Positions 19,321 through 31,214 are shown, counted from the stretch's first letter. The stretch is 64,000 bases of DNA from Linum tenue (GCA_946122785.1 CAMGYJ010000011.1:14570001-14634000), one strand, 5' to 3'. Made by a program: numbers and translations. The notes: generated by a model not told the origin, from the sequence alone.

Positions 19321-20534
19321 AATAAGCTGTCAGTCATCATCAGCTCGACCCTCACACCCGAGCAGAAGGACAGATGGTGGCCTTGCTGAAGCAGTACGAG
19401 TGAGCTCTAGCGTGGAAGATCACAGATATCCGGGGGACCAGCCCCTCCTTTTGCTCCCACCGGATACTGCTGGAGGATGAGATGCGGCCAGTGAGACAGC
19501 CGTAGGGAAGACTGACTCCAAACCTGGAGGCTGTGGTTCGGGTAGAGATCATGAAGCTGATGGACGTGGGGATCATCTTCGCCATTTCGGACAGCGAGTG
19601 GGTCAGTCCCACCCAGGTGGTACCCAAAAAGGGTGGGATGACCGTGGTGCCTAACGAGAAGAATGAGCTCATCCCGATGCGCACGGTGACTGGGTACCGT
19701 GTCTGCATTGATTATAGGCGTCTCAATGACGCCACTCGGAAGGACCACTTCCCACTGCCATTCATTGACCAGATGCTGGAGAGACTGGCGGGACACGAGT
19801 TCTACTGTTTCCTGGATGGGATGTCCGGGTACTTCCTGATTCCCATTGCACCGGAGGACCAGGCAAAGACCACTTTCACCTGCCCCTTCGGCACATTTGC
19901 CTACCGGAGGATCCCATTCGGGCTGTGCAATGCCCCGGCCACCTTTCAGCGATGCATGCTCGCCATCTTTGACCGTCTGGTCGGCGAGATTATGGAGGTG
20001 TTTATGGACGATTTCTCGGTTTATGGAGACTCATTCTCTCAATGTCTCAATAACCTGGAACTCGTCGTTAAACAGTGTGAAGAAACAAACCTAGCACTGA
20101 GTTGGGAGAAGTGCCACTTCATGGTTCGAGAAGGCATAGTTCTTGGGCATAAGATCTCCAAGATGGGGATTGAGGTGGACAGAGCAAAGATTGAGACTAT
20201 CAGCAAGCTACCTCCTCCTACATCTGTTAAAGGGATCCGGAGCTTTTTAGGCCATGCAGGATTCTACAGGCGGTTCATCAAGGATTTCTTGAAGATCGCC
20301 CTGCCCCTGACTAAGCTTCTTGAGAAGGATGCCCCCTTCCAGTTTACTGATGCATGCACAACGGCGTTCACGACCTTGAAGGAGAAGCTCACCCAAGCTC
20401 CTATCATGGTTGTTCCTGACTGGTCCCTACCATTTGAGCTTATGTGCGATGCCAGTTACTTTGCTGTTGGAGCTGTCTTGGGCAGAGGCAAGATCAGCAC
20501 TTTCATCCTATCTATTACGCCTCGAAGACCCTAA
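19321..20534 (+). pseudogene. Athila-2 reverse transcriptase
   Basis: The clean RT stretch 19533-20534 has QVVPKKGGMTVVPNEKNE, RVCIDYRRLNDATRKDHFP, FLDGMSGYF and PFGLCNAPATF. It retains the catalytic FMDDFSVYGDS box that Athila-1 lost. Upstream defects include a stop at about 19503 and a small deletion near 19366. A one-base loss near 20485 (ACAGAGGC-type segment in RNase H) shifts the frame after VGAVLG. Confidence 0.85.
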
Positions 20535-22165
20535 ATGATGCCCAGGAGAACTACACCACCACGGAGAAAGAGCTGCTCGCGGTGGTGTTCGCCTTCGATA
20601 AATTTTGTCCTTATCTGGTCTTGTCCCATGTGACCGTGTACACAGATCACTCCGGGATTCGATACTTGGTGAGAAAGGCCGATGCCAAGCCTAGGCTCAT
20701 ACGATGGATCTTATTACTGTAGGAGTTCGACATTGAGATTCAGGACAAGAAGGGAGCAGAGAATGTTGCAGCCGACCACCTCTCCCGGTTGGACGCACCC
20801 CCTTCGGACTACCTCGTGGAGGAGATCAACGACTCCTTCCCAGATGGGAGACTGATGATGATGTGCCTGGTGGAGAGTGTCACCCCCTGGTATTCCGATT
20901 TTGCGAATTATTTGGTGGGCCAGCAGTTGCCCAAGGGGATGACAACTCACACCAAGAGGAAGTTCTTCTCCGACTTGAATCACTACTTTTGGGATGACCC
21001 TCATCTCTTCAGGATCGGAGCCGACGGGATCATCCGCCACTGTGTTATGGAGAGTGAGATGGAGGGCATTCTATCTCACTGTCATGAAGGTCCTACTGGC
21101 GGTCACCACGGAGGAAACCGCACGGCGAGGAAGGTGCTCCAATCGGGCTTTTACTGGCCCACGCTCTTCAAGGACGCAGACGCCTTCGCACGTAGGTGCG
21201 ACCGATGCCAGAGGTCAGGTAACATCTCTGCCCGTGATGAGATGCCCCAGAATGTGTTTATAACTTGTGAAATTTTTTATGTCTGGGGTATCGACTTCAT
21301 GGGCCCCTTCCCTCCATCTTTTGGCAATACCTATATCCTGGTTGCTGTTGACTACGTCTCTAGGTGGGCTGAGGCGCAAGCTTTGCCCATTAATGATGCT
21401 AGACGTGTTTGTGGTTTTCTGAAGCAGCTATTCTCCCAGTTCGGGACATCTAGAGCCATCATAAGCGATCGAGGCACCCATTTCCAAGGCCAGTTTGATA
21501 AGTTACTGTCTAGATATGGTGTGACTCACAAGGTGTCCGTGGCCTATCACCCTCAAACCAGTGGCCAGGCCGAGCTGACAAATTGGGAGCTCAAGCGGAT
21601 CCTAGAGTAGACGGTGGATCAATCCCGCAAGGATTGGACCACCAAGCTCAATGATGCTCTATGGGCATACCGCACTGCCTATAAGACACCCATTGATACT
21701 TCATTGTACCGGCTTGTCTATGGAAAGGCATGCCATTTGCCCGTAGAGCTAGAGCACAAGGCCTTTTGGGCCCTTAAGCTGCTCAACTTGGATGTTAGTG
21801 TTGCAGGTGTTGAGCGCAAAATGCAGATGCTAGAGCTGGAGGAGTGGCGTTACCACGCCTATGAGAACACCAAGCTGTACAAAGAGCGCACTAAGCGCCT
21901 ACATGATGCACGGTTGCGGGGTCCGAAAGAGTTCCAGGTTGGTGATCGAGTTCTCCTTTATAACTCTCGCCTGAAGCTCTTTCCCGGAAAACTCCGTTCC
22001 CGGTGGTCTGGACCGTTCACGGTTATACAGGTGTTCCCGTATGGCACGATTGAAATCGCCAACCCGCAAACTGAGCCGTTTAAAGTGAATGGCCATCGTC
22101 TGAAGCTCCACCTGGGAGAGGAGGTCGAACGTGCGGAGTTGGTAGTGGAACTCGCGGACCCTTAG
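20444..22165 (+). pseudogene. Athila-2 RNase H and integrase
   Basis: RNase H continues in the shifted frame to a TAG at 20720-20722 (LLL then stop, CAG in Athila-1). The integrase follows: [17 protein letters not shown] ... [28 protein letters not shown] and SGQAELTNWE. A TAG at 21608-21610 replaces AAG. The C-terminal part ends at 22163-22165, the same position as in Athila-1. Confidence 0.85.
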
Positions 22166-22180
22166 TCCCGCCATGGGCGT

Positions 22181-22238
22181 CCAGCTAAAAGACGGTAAAG
22201 AAGCGCTTGTGGGGAGGCAACCCCACCACGGTTTGCAT
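22181..22238 (+). other. Conserved post-pol stem-loop, Athila-2
   Basis: GTGGGG (22209-22214) pairs with CCCCAC (22221-22226) around AGGCAA, in the same sequence context and at the same distance from the pol stop as in Athila-1. Conservation fades right after TTTGCATTTCT. Confidence 0.6.
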
Positions 22239-22383
22239 TTCTTTTTCCCTTTTTTCTGAGTTTTTGTGTCGTATTGAGTCAGTTGCATGTCTGTGTTGAA
22301 GTTCGGTCGTCTGTTCTGCCTCGATTTGGTGTTGTTGTGCAGGGGAGGTCGAAAATTTGGGCGAATGAAATTTTTGGTCGGAA

Positions 22384-22726
22384 GGGTAAAATACCCGGTC
22401 GTGAACCAAAATACCCGACTGGGTATTATTGGCTCGTGACCGGGACCCCTTCTACCTTTCGGGGCGCCAAAGGGCAAATCCCTGACCTCGACCCAAAAAT
22501 ACCCGACCGAGTATTTTTGGCTCGAGACCGGGGATTTCCCAGCCTTGACACGCAGCGTTTCAGGATCCCCGACCTTGCCCAAAAATACCTGACCGGGTAT
22601 TTTTGGCTCGAGGCCGGGGAATCCCTCGCGCACAAAACGCTGCGTTTGTCAAAAACCCCCGGTCATGGACTCAAAATACCCGACCGGGTATCTTCGAGCC
22701 CCGACCGGGGATTTTGGCTATTTAAG
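22384..22726 (+). promoter_or_regulatory. Internal promoter of Athila-2: ATACCCG/CGGGTAT palindromes plus TATA-like box
   Basis: Repeated AAATACCCG-AC-CGGGTATTT inverted repeats, e.g. 22676-22691 with perfect 7-bp arms, alternate with ACCGGGGA half-sites. A TATTTAAG box follows at 22719-22726, then a CT-rich leader (TCTCTCTCTACTCTC). The position corresponds to the Athila-1 site at 8236-8490, but the palindrome sequence is completely different. The same palindrome occurs in this element's LTR (26274-26500). Confidence 0.6.
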
Positions 22727-23010
22727 CAAACCCCCGGTCTGTTTTCTCTCTCTACTCTCATTTTTTCCAAATTTTCCCTCTCCTCCTCCCCCAAAACCTC
22801 TACCCTCTCTCCTCCTTTGTTCGTCGCCGGCCAAGCTTAACCGCCGACGACCGCCGCCGCCGCCGCCTCCTCCGTCGCCGGTCATTTTCCGGCGACTTTC
22901 CGGCAGTTTTCCGGCCTTTTTTCCTGCTAGCCTCCCGGGTCATTTTTGGCCCCTTCTCGCATCCCTCACCCATTTTGGAGCCTTAGCTACAGTTCTACTA
23001 GAGTTTCCAG

Positions 23011-23340
23011 GTGTATTTCTTGTTAACTGCTATTTTCCTGGAAAATCGAACTGTAGATTGTAGGACCGAGAACTGTGTTTGCCTGCATGAGTTAGAATAG
23101 GGTGAGGGATGCCTTGAGTATGAATGATTCTATCTATGGTGTGTGTGCTGCCCGTGTGATTGATGTGGTTGATTTCGTGGTTCTTGCCTTGATTCCAGTT
23201 GAGTTGCTTTCGATTCAACCGGTTGTGCTTAAAACTGTTAGCTTAGGTGGTCCTTAAGTGTGGGGGAAGTGATGAACCCATGCTGTTTGTCCTGACAAGT
23301 TTTCTTTTTTGGTTCCACCTTTGGTTTGTTGATTTTGCAG
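23011..23340 (+). other. Candidate leader intron of the Athila-2 extra ORF
   Basis: Donor TTTCCAG|GTGTATTT and acceptor TTGATTTTGCAG, four bases before ATG 23345; 330 bp. It contains TTAAGTGTGGGGGAAG (23254-23269), a polypurine-like copy. No 48-nt hairpin was found in it, unlike the Athila-1 intron. Confidence 0.5.
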
Positions 23341-23344
23341 GAGC

Positions 23345-24785
23345 ATGTCACTCGACCATCCGTTTGTGCAGGACCTGAGCCTGCACCCGGATTAGGCGGA
23401 CCAGTTCCGCGCGGTGACTCGCGGGAAATTAGAGCGCCACCATCATCTGGAGTGGGCAGTATTCGAGCAGATCCACTGCATACAGGAGCTCACCGCCGCC
23501 ATCAGCTACCGCGATTGGCGGACGCTGTTGGCAATCGAGGAGCCCACCTACACCGAGCTGGTGTGGGAGTTCTACACCACTTTCAACTACAACAGCAAAG
23601 CGGCGCGGGACTCCTATGCAGTGACTTTCAGGCTGGGTGGCTACCCACGGGAGCTGACCATTGACGGGTTGGCCTACGCCATGGGGATCGAGTACCACCC
23701 GTTCTCCCGCCACAAGGTCGAGATCCCGAACCCGACCGACTGGCACCAGGACGGGTTCTACCGCCAGATAGCCAGGGACGCCTATGGGTATGATTACTTC
23801 GACGCTGGCCAGACATCCGTTCCCACCCTCAAGCCACAGTGGCACATCCTAAACCTGCTCATCACTCGCTCCATCGTCCCCAACGTCACCGGCTCGCACA
23901 AGATTCCGAAGCGGGTGCTCTATGCCATGTAGTCGATGGGGTACCCAGAGCACATGCTCCACTTGGGTTCTTTCGTGGCCACCACCTTCTCCCGGTGCCA
24001 CGGGAAGCCCAACCATCTCTACTGTGGTCCCCTGATCACCCGTTTGGCGTGCCATTTCGACATCAGCTTCTAGGGACTCACGGATTCTTCTGCCCTGGGC
24101 GGCTCCACCCCCCTCAGCCGGGATGTGCTCCACAATGCACTCCTCCTGGCCACTGATGGCACCCGCACGTGGGTAGATGGGCTTTCCATGCCTCCTGAGG
24201 AGGATGTGGATCTCGATGAAGACGAGGAGGACGCTAACTACTACGACAAGGAGGAGGAGGACGATGATGATGATGATAGCAGGGCCATGGATGCCGATGA
24301 GCCGGAGCCCCCGCTCTCTCCACCAGGGGACCTTCAGCCACGACGGAGATCAGAGAGAGACGAGTCTTCCTCTGGTCCGGCGATGGCTTCTGGCCCGTCG
24401 ATGGACTTCTTCACGGAGCAGTTTCAGCAGATGGGGCTCCAGTTCCAGCAGCTCGGTCTTCAGAACCAGGAGCTCATGGACCATCAGGTCCAGTTCTACC
24501 AGCAGTATTCGGCCCACCATGCCGAGTACCAGTCCAGGCTGACGGTTGTTGACGAGCGCCTCGACCGCATATAGACAGATGGGAGTCACTGGTGCTCTCA
24601 TCGACCGGGAGAGAGATCGAGGCCGCCGATTGATGGAGTACTCAGAGCACCTGCTCCAGGCTTGTCAGCCACCAGAGGAGCACCACTAGACCACCCGGTG
24701 GGATCACTCCCCACCACCTCCACCGACAGATGGGGACGGCGACCTCATCAACCAGATCGACTTCACCGGTCTAGGAGGCCCCTAG
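23345..24785 (+). pseudogene. Athila-2 extra ORF (env position), decayed
   Basis: One frame from ATG 23345 to about 24574, with TAG codons at codon 17, at 23930-23932 and near 24072, and a TAG at 24572-24574. After a small shift the frame continues to TAG 24783-24785. It shares with the Athila-1 ORF the EPTYTELVWEFYTTF block, FRLGGYPRELTIDGLAYAMGI, and the LKPQWHILNLLITRS / CGPLITRLACHFDI blocks. The C-terminal half differs: a strongly acidic stretch (DEDEEDANYYDKEEEDDDDDD) and a Gln-rich coiled-coil-like part (FQQMGLQFQQLGLQNQE). No membrane segment is seen. Confidence 0.75.
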
Positions 24786-25028
24786 TGGCATGTTTTGTGT
24801 GTTTTTGTTTCTGCCAGCGTGCAAACTATCTTGTGTCGGTTTATTTTCTTTCTTTTTATTTTGGATGCTGTACTATTGGGCTGACCATTGGACCTAACGT
24901 ATTGTGGTTGAGCTCTCTTGTTTCCTTTAGCTGTGCTTGTCTTGACTGGTCCTCTCTCTAGTCCGCTTCACTCAGACTGGTGGGGGGGGGGGTGTTTATC
25001 TTTTGACTGCATTAGATCTGTTTGTGTG

Positions 25029-25076
25029 CTTGGAACCTAGTCCACTGTCCAAATTTTTAAATTTGAGGGCTCCAAG
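25029..25076 (+). other. 48-nt bulged hairpin, copy 4 (Athila-2)
   Basis: Outer stem CTTGGAACC (25029-25037) pairs with GGCTCCAAG (25068-25076) with one A-C mismatch. The bulge is TAGTCCACTGTC (25038-25049). Inner stem CAAATT pairs with AATTTG around TTTA, followed by AG. The last inner pair is T-A where the other copies have C-G, so pairing is kept. Confidence 0.8.
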
Positions 25077-25695
25077 TACGTGTTTCCATGTAAATTGCCT
25101 GCTCAGTATGCTTTGAATTGACAGTCTCTATAGTAATGTGCAATCTAGGGAGGTAGTGTAGCACTATGGAGGATATTGAAGTATAAGATTTTTCCTATCT
25201 AGCTCTCTGTTGTGCCAGTTGATTTTGTGAATTAGTGGAGCTAAGACCGTTAAATTCATGTGGTAATGTGGACTCTGTTTGGATTGTGTTGTGGACTCGT
25301 GTATCGAACAGGGTGCTCATGTGGCAAATGAAAAGCAGTTGGTCCTCCATGTCGAGATCATCAAAATCCTAAACATGGGGTAAGCCCAACGTGTGTGGCA
25401 CCGTTCATAGCACAAAATCGGGTTTTGGAGGAGATTTTAGTGATCCTTAGTGGGGTACTCCTACAAGGTGAAGCTAAGCTGTCTCCAGTACAAGTAAAAC
25501 TTCCACCCGTTGAACGGTTTGCCTACTCGAGGATGTGTTTTTAAGGGCACGGATAGAGCTTCCGACCCCCCTTAATTTCATTGACCCTCCACACGAGTTG
25601 AGGAAAAGGAGTTAAAAGAAGTACTCTGGCGAGCACCAGGTGTATGGAAATTGCTCTTGCTCGACTAACAAGGGTCGACCGTGCAAAAGACTGCA

Positions 25696-25771
25696 GTTGG
25701 AACCCCTGCTAAGTGAAAGAAGAAGAAAAAACAAGAAAAATGTGAATGAAAGTGCAAAAAGGGGTTCCAAC
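25696..25771 (+). other. Hairpin with a purine-rich loop, Athila-2
   Basis: GTTGGAACCCCT (25696-25707) pairs perfectly with AGGGGTTCCAAC (25760-25771). The 52-nt loop is A/G-rich (GAAAGAAGAAGAAAAAAC and similar). Stem sequence is unrelated to the Athila-1 version, but loop length and composition are alike. Confidence 0.7.
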
Positions 25772-26077
25772 GGTGAAATGAAGTGAAAGAGCACCCCGGT
25801 ACAACGAGTCCTTGGTTGTGAATTGTATGAGTCCCTTTATCCATGAACTGACTGTCTTACTTCCACTGCTTCTCATGATCCTGACTTGAGTCTAGAACTC
25901 GCATTGAGAGAGATAGGGAACGTCTTAGAAGACCAGTTGACCTCGTAAGCTACTATATGATCTAGAAAATCCTCTACCGACGATCAGGGTTGTTTGTTGC
26001 TATAGAGGTCTGGAGAGTTGCATTGGTTCGAGTTAGGTTTGCTTGGGGACAAGCAAACGGTTAAGTGTGGGGGAGTT

Positions 26078-27437
26078 TGATAGACCATTTATTACACATG
26101 TTTTTACCCCTATTCTTGAGCCGTTTGAGATGTTGATTTTCGTGTTTTAAACCAATTTCATGCTAGGTTGTGCGTTTATGTCATATTTCAGGACTTAGCA
26201 TTGGCATCGAGGTGAAGAAACGAGTTTTGGGTCGAAAGGAGCGAAGTTGGGTCGAAAGTGTGCTACAGGAGGAAAATACCCGGTCATGGGCTCAAATACC
26301 CGACCGAGTATTATTTGGAGCAGACTGGGTATTTGTCGCTTTGGGCGTCGCTGAGAAGTAGAAGGGGGCCCGGGCAGGAAGCAAAAATCCTTGGTCGGGG
26401 ATTCTTAGGCCAGACCGGGGATTTTCCCCTGTTCCTAAACGCGCGTTTTGAAAATAACCGGTCGACACCCAAAATACCCGACCGGGTATTTCGACCGTGG
26501 ATTGCGACATGCAACTTTTTAAGGGATAAGAAGGCCAAAATAGAGGGGTTCCGAGTTTTAGAGAGACAAAGCGATTCCTAGAGAGAGAAAGTGACGAACC
26601 AGAGTTCCCAAGTGCCCTAGCTTGATCTTCATCACCATTGAAGCCCGACTTGAGCTTGGAGAAGATCCGATTGAGCACCAGAAGCAGAATCTCATCCTTC
26701 ACAGTATGGTTTCCGCATCTGAGCTAGATTTCCCATCTCTCTCTATGGAGTAAACTTCTTATTCACCTGGGTATGAAGAACCCTAGATTTGTGTGTTAGG
26801 TCTGATTGTATGAACCTAAGTCCAGATTCTGTGATTTGATTATATTCAATTGAGGTTTGATTATTTGAATGGCATGAATCCTGATCAAATTCCTGTTGTT
26901 TCTGCTTTAACCTAGAAAGAGAATATCTTCCTAGGATTAGAGCACCCTTAATTGAAGGTAGTGAACTGGCGACTTTAGTCGAGAAGCCAATTCACTATTC
27001 TGTACCGAATTTGCTTCGGTAGTGGAGGTTTTGTTCGTTAGGGCCTCAATCTGTTTACTCCGGTGGAGGTTAGTCGCCCGCTGGAGACTCAGATTGGGAG
27101 GGTCTGGAGACCTTTAGTCGAGACTTCAGACTGTTTAAGAACCTCCCGCAGTATAACTATCATAGAAACTGAACTTGGTAAATTGCAATCCGACTTAACT
27201 GCAGTCTAGGGGGAACCATATCCGGGTGACCTCTCTCGACTTGAAAACAACTATTTAACTGCTTGCTTGTTTGTTAGTTTAGACCTGCACTAAAGTTTTA
27301 CTGCTAGATAATAAGAATTCACTGAGTAGTCATCACATCTAGGACCCGGGTTGACATTAAAACCCAAACCCGCTATACTACGCTTTAGGAAGTGGTTACA
27401 CTTGGCCATTTTCTAGAGTGACAGTAGGAGTGAGTCA
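26078..27437 (+). repeat. Athila-2 3' LTR
   Basis: 1360 bp, TGATAGACC to GAGTGAGTCA, directly after the polypurine tract. From about 26553 onward (TTTTAGAGAGACAAAGCG) it is close to the Athila-1 LTR, while U3 before that is diverged and carries ATACCCG/CGGGTAT palindromes. The 5-bp target duplication cannot be checked because the 5' LTR is outside the window. Confidence 0.9.
26274..26524 (+). promoter_or_regulatory. Athila-2 LTR promoter region with ATACCCG/CGGGTAT palindromes
   Basis: Half-sites from 26274 on, with AATACCCG-AC-CGGGTATT at 26473-26490 (8-bp arms). TTTTTAAGG at 26516-26524 is TATA-like, and a GAGAGACAAAG leader follows. Layout parallels the Athila-1 LTR with a different palindrome. 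Confidence 0.6.
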
Positions 27438-28027
27438 CCAATCCATTCATGCAATTATACGCAATAGAAGGCCCACAATCTAGGTAGTTACTAATGTTTG
27501 TGATTTGTTACGGTAAACAACTAGTCCGATCTTAGGGCCAAATAAGATCATACTTGGTAATCATCGGTTCATATTTGACTTACCAAGTCTCAACCAAATC
27601 TCTCGAAGCATCCTTTTTTAAATTACTTATAGAGTAGTGTTATAATGAGCTTGTTTTCTTTAGTAGAGTAATTACCCGGACAAAATGTGGTGTCTACACT
27701 CCCCTTTGGTGTTTTAGGTTGAAACCCTAGAGAAAGAAAGTGTTCCTTCTCCAAAAACCAGCTCCCCCTTTTCTTCCTTTCAGCTCCCAATTTATACCCA
27801 GGTCCTGCCCAGTTCACGGTCTTCCAATTATACAAAGTGTACATTTGGACCCAAACCAATTGCCTTGGTTTGGATGGAAAGGGGAAAAAAGGGCCACTCA
27901 AGTGAATTAGGCTCCAATTATACAAAGTGGAAGGGGTTCGCTGGAATTGTCAGCGACCCGTGATTCATGGTAGATCGCTTTTGTTTTCAGCGATTTCAAT
28001 AGTGGATCGCTTTTATTATAAATATGG
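27438..28027. other. Unassigned sequence right of Athila-2
   Basis: No supportable gene; the only ORF (minus, 27623-27925) has no recognisable motif. A short direct repeat, CCAATTATACAAAGTG, occurs near 27826 and 27914. Confidence 0.5.
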
Positions 28028-28985
28028 TAATACGAACCTGGGGGTGTATATTATCAAAGTAACACAGCTAACGACTCAACCGAAGGATCGATTGAGCTTC
28101 AATCAAGAACGAAGCGTTCTTAATACGAACTTGGATAAAACGGAACCAAAAGAGAATTCCACGACCACCTAAGACACTACGATGCTGGATTAGGTTTCAT
28201 ACGGTGATTGGAAGATGTAGGGAGCTGGATGAGGCTGTAATTGTAATCCCAACTTGCTCACGACCCTGCAAGCAATTAAGTTCTTATCCCTGCCTCCATC
28301 GATGAGCACCAAACCCAATTGATCATTGATTAATCCGCGTGTGAAGACCATCGATTCTGCTAGCTCTTCTGCCGCCATGTGCTCTGTTTTTGCGGCTGAA
28401 ATTGCACACAAAAACAGCCTTAATCAATCCTTCTTCTTCGCCCTTATGTAGAACGGGGCTCTGATACCACTTAATACGACCCGGGTGTATATTATCAAAG
28501 TAACGCAGCTAACGACTCAACCGAAGGATTGATAGAGCTCGAATCAAGAACGAAACGTTCTTAGTACGAACTTGGATAAAACAGAACCAAAATGACAAAT
28601 CCACACCTGGGATAGCTCGATTGGTATAAAAGGGTAGTTTCTCGACCACGATTGAAGTGACTATTCAATCGATACAGAAGCTCAGCAAGTTTGGAATCCA
28701 CCAAACCCAAAACAAGTCGCAACTTGCACAAACCAAACGGTTCTCAATTTCGATTAATCAAAGTCTCTATTTTACAACGAAATAGAACGGTATTTAAAGG
28801 CAAATAAAACCTAATACAATCCTATTAGAACTAGAAAACAATTAAGGTAAAATTATACACTAAAAAGGATACAAAATTCGGGTTTAAACTCCTTTTCTTC
28901 AAGCGCAAGTAAGCTGCCAGCAAACAGTTCAAAAGCAGCTTTCATACTAACTTCACGCCTTTCGTTCGAGGCCTTCCAGAACACC
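28028..28985 (-). mobile_element. Minus-strand gypsy remnant with partial LTRs
   Basis: The minus strand reads TGGTATCAGAGC at 28469-28458, an iMet primer site. LTR sequence lies from about 28471 rightward, with the right end estimated. About 120 bp of the same LTR start recurs at 28028-28155 (GTGTATATTATCAAAGTAAC block) as the truncated other LTR. Between them, at 28411-28190, a minus-strand frame encodes VFTRGLINDQLGLVLIDGGRDKNL, a retropepsin-like fragment (expected DGGSDKN). Nearly all of gag-pol has been lost. Confidence 0.7.
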
Positions 28986-29773
28986 AATATTTCATCCGAT
29001 TACTTCACTTGGTAGATAAACATACCTAGTTTCATGTTGTGGAAGCCTTTGGACTTCAATCAGATACATACTCCTCAAATTAAGCTCCAAAGTAGGCTTC
29101 ACAAAATAGTTTCCAGACCTAACCATTTTCTGGCAGTTTTCCAGTTTTGAGGTAGCAACTTTGAGGCATTGGAAAACAACCTTAATGACATCTTCTGGAT
29201 CCACAAAGCATACCATTGGAAAGATGGTAACTTTATCTGCAAAAGAAACCCTTAAAAAATGAATTTCCACCAAGCCAATTGAGAGAACCATGCCTCCAAA
29301 GTATGTACCTTAACCACGGGTTTTGATTTAGCCAAATTCTGCCTTTTTTCATCCCAACTTCGATAGCTTCTTTGTCAAGTAATTGTGACGTGTATTGTTG
29401 GCCAATTGGGATCATATCATATGGTATGTTGGGAATCATTTTTTGCATGTAAGATAGTTTGGGATTTCTTCCTAGCCGCTACTGTTCTGAAACAACTTGA
29501 AATTGCAGGAGGAGGAAAGGAAATAAGGAGAAGTGGGGGCAACAAGAGCAGCTAAAGCGGTGACACAGTGGCCAGCGGAGAGAAGCAGTAAGCAAAGGGA
29601 TGGATATTGGAGGTATTCTTAGGTACGCCGGGAGTATCACGTCGAATGAGTGATTTGGTACTCCCAACGAATTAGAGGTTGCCACGTGTCCGCATATATA
29701 ATTTAATAATCAATTAATTCATGAGTGTGAAAAATAAATTGTCTCTTCGGCTACCGGTAGTGGGATACTGCTA
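28986..29773. other. Unassigned region with two minus-strand open frames
   Basis: Minus-strand ORFs of 99 and 71 codons (29291-28992, 29448-29233) overlap in different frames. I recognise no domain in either (e.g. IPIGQQYTSQLLDKEAIEVG). They may be pieces of one decayed gene or element. The rest shows nothing. Confidence 0.3.
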
Positions 29774-30697
29774 GTGGTGGAAATCGGTACGGTATCGGTA
29801 TCCCAATATCGAATACCAAAATCCCGAATTTTGAATTACATCCTAAAATCTCCCAATCCCTAAATAATTTCGCCCAATCTCAATCGCTAAATATTTCGGT
29901 ATCCCAATCGGTATTCTGGTATCCCAATCGGTATTATCAAATACGAAATTAGTTAAATTTACAATTAATAATTAAATATATAAATTAAATTTGATTCTTT
30001 AATTTAGAACAAAGAGACTAACCAAGGAGTTGGAGTTTGCCTAGAGCTAGGACATTTGATTGTTTAATATTCGCTGCTTCCCATACAACTTGCCGATCGG
30101 AATTTGGAGAGAAAACTGAAGCTACATGGGCAGCAATAATTTCTCCATTTCTTGACCTGCTTTTGGTGGTTGTCGCCTGCTTGCTCTTGGTCGAATTGAT
30201 TCGCAATTGTGAATTGAGAGAGGCTAATTGGGAGAAGATATTGACGGAGATTTTTTATAGTGGAATGAGAGTAGGTGTGGCATGTGGATTGGCTACTAGC
30301 TGTCCTGTACCAGTTGTATGAATTTTCAAAGTCTTAAAGAGTATCGTTAGGCTTTGTATTATTGAATGAGTCATTAAAATTTGGTAATGGGTTAAGCATA
30401 TCGGTTGGCAATTAAGGGCCAGTAAAAATTGTGTGAGGATTGAGGAGAGATTAGTTTAAAGGTTAAAATGCAACACTCTTTTATATTATTTTTCGGTATT
30501 GTTCGGTATTTCGGTATATACCGATCTCAATCTCATAATTCCTAATACCGAATTACACTTGAAATTCAATCACAATCCCATGAAAAAATTCGTGTCTTCG
30601 GTAATACCAAATATTGACAAATTCGATATGGTATTCGGTATATACCAAATACCGATACCAAACTTACGCCCCATATCCGCATTCCTACCTTCTCTAT
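29774..30697. repeat. hAT-like patch rich in CGGTAT/ATACCG repeats
   Basis: TCGGTATCCCAATCGGTAT-type repeats cluster at 29785-29945, and ATACCGATACC / TTCGGTATATACCG repeats at 30488-30665. This layout of short repeats near both ends is usual for non-autonomous hAT elements. I could not find a clean 8-bp target duplication, so the borders are approximate. The ORF between them (30037-30321) has no recognised domain. Confidence 0.4.
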
Positions 30698-31200
30698 CCA
30701 TCAAAAGTTTTTTTTTTTTTTTTTTTTTTTGCCAAACCGCCATCGCCAAATAATACTTCAACCGGCACAGGAATTTCATCGCCATCATCCTCTCCATGTC
30801 GGATCCGAAAGGAGAAGAAATGTTTTTGCCAAGCCGTCATCGCTGGAATACTTCCATTTGCACTGGAATTTCATTGCAATAGTCCTCACAACGCCGAATC
30901 TAAAAGAAGAAGAACAACAAGAAAAAAATATTCGCAGGCCATCAAGATTGCTAATCAGCGCCGCTAGCTATTAATAGACTCATTTGCTCAGATTTCCAAG
31001 GGAAGAAAATGGTTAAAGTGTGGCTGGAATTTAGGTATCAGAAACCTCCGGTTAGAAGTCTGCCTCGTCTGTGTTGAAACAAGCCGCCAGAATTTTCTTC
31101 ACAGCAGCTGATACAGAGCATCGAAAATGGTGTTTGGTTTGAACCGAAAGACTGAAGGGATTCAAATTTAGTTTATTTATTTAATCAGACTTTTATTTGG
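30698..31200. other. AT-rich spacer
   Basis: Contains a T run of about 22 (30709-30730). Nothing else can be supported. Confidence 0.5.
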
Positions 31201-31214
31201 TTATTATGTATTAA

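Larger units (their letters stand above)
24786..26077 (+). other. Athila-2 3' region between extra ORF and LTR
   Basis: No gene seen. In order it holds a G run (about 24982-24991), a 48-nt hairpin (25029-25076), a purine-loop hairpin (25696-25771) and the polypurine tract TTAAGTGTGGGGGAGTT (26061-26077). Confidence 0.7.
17318..27437 (+). mobile_element. Athila-2: older Athila-like retrotransposon, 5' part outside the window
   Basis: Begins in mid-gag at the right edge of Chromo-A and runs through pol, an extra ORF and the 3' LTR (26078-27437). Pol is roughly 90% identical to Athila-1 by eye, but the region after pol and LTR U3 are largely different. Stops and frameshifts are spread over every coding part, so this copy is older than Athila-1, as expected for the outermost element. 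The missing 5' LTR and gag start should lie left of Chromo-A, outside the window. Confidence 0.85.

Noticed and set aside
29774..30697. Full hAT call with exact ends
   Set aside because: Repeat layout fits, but no matching 8-bp duplication was found, so only a repeat-rich patch is reported.
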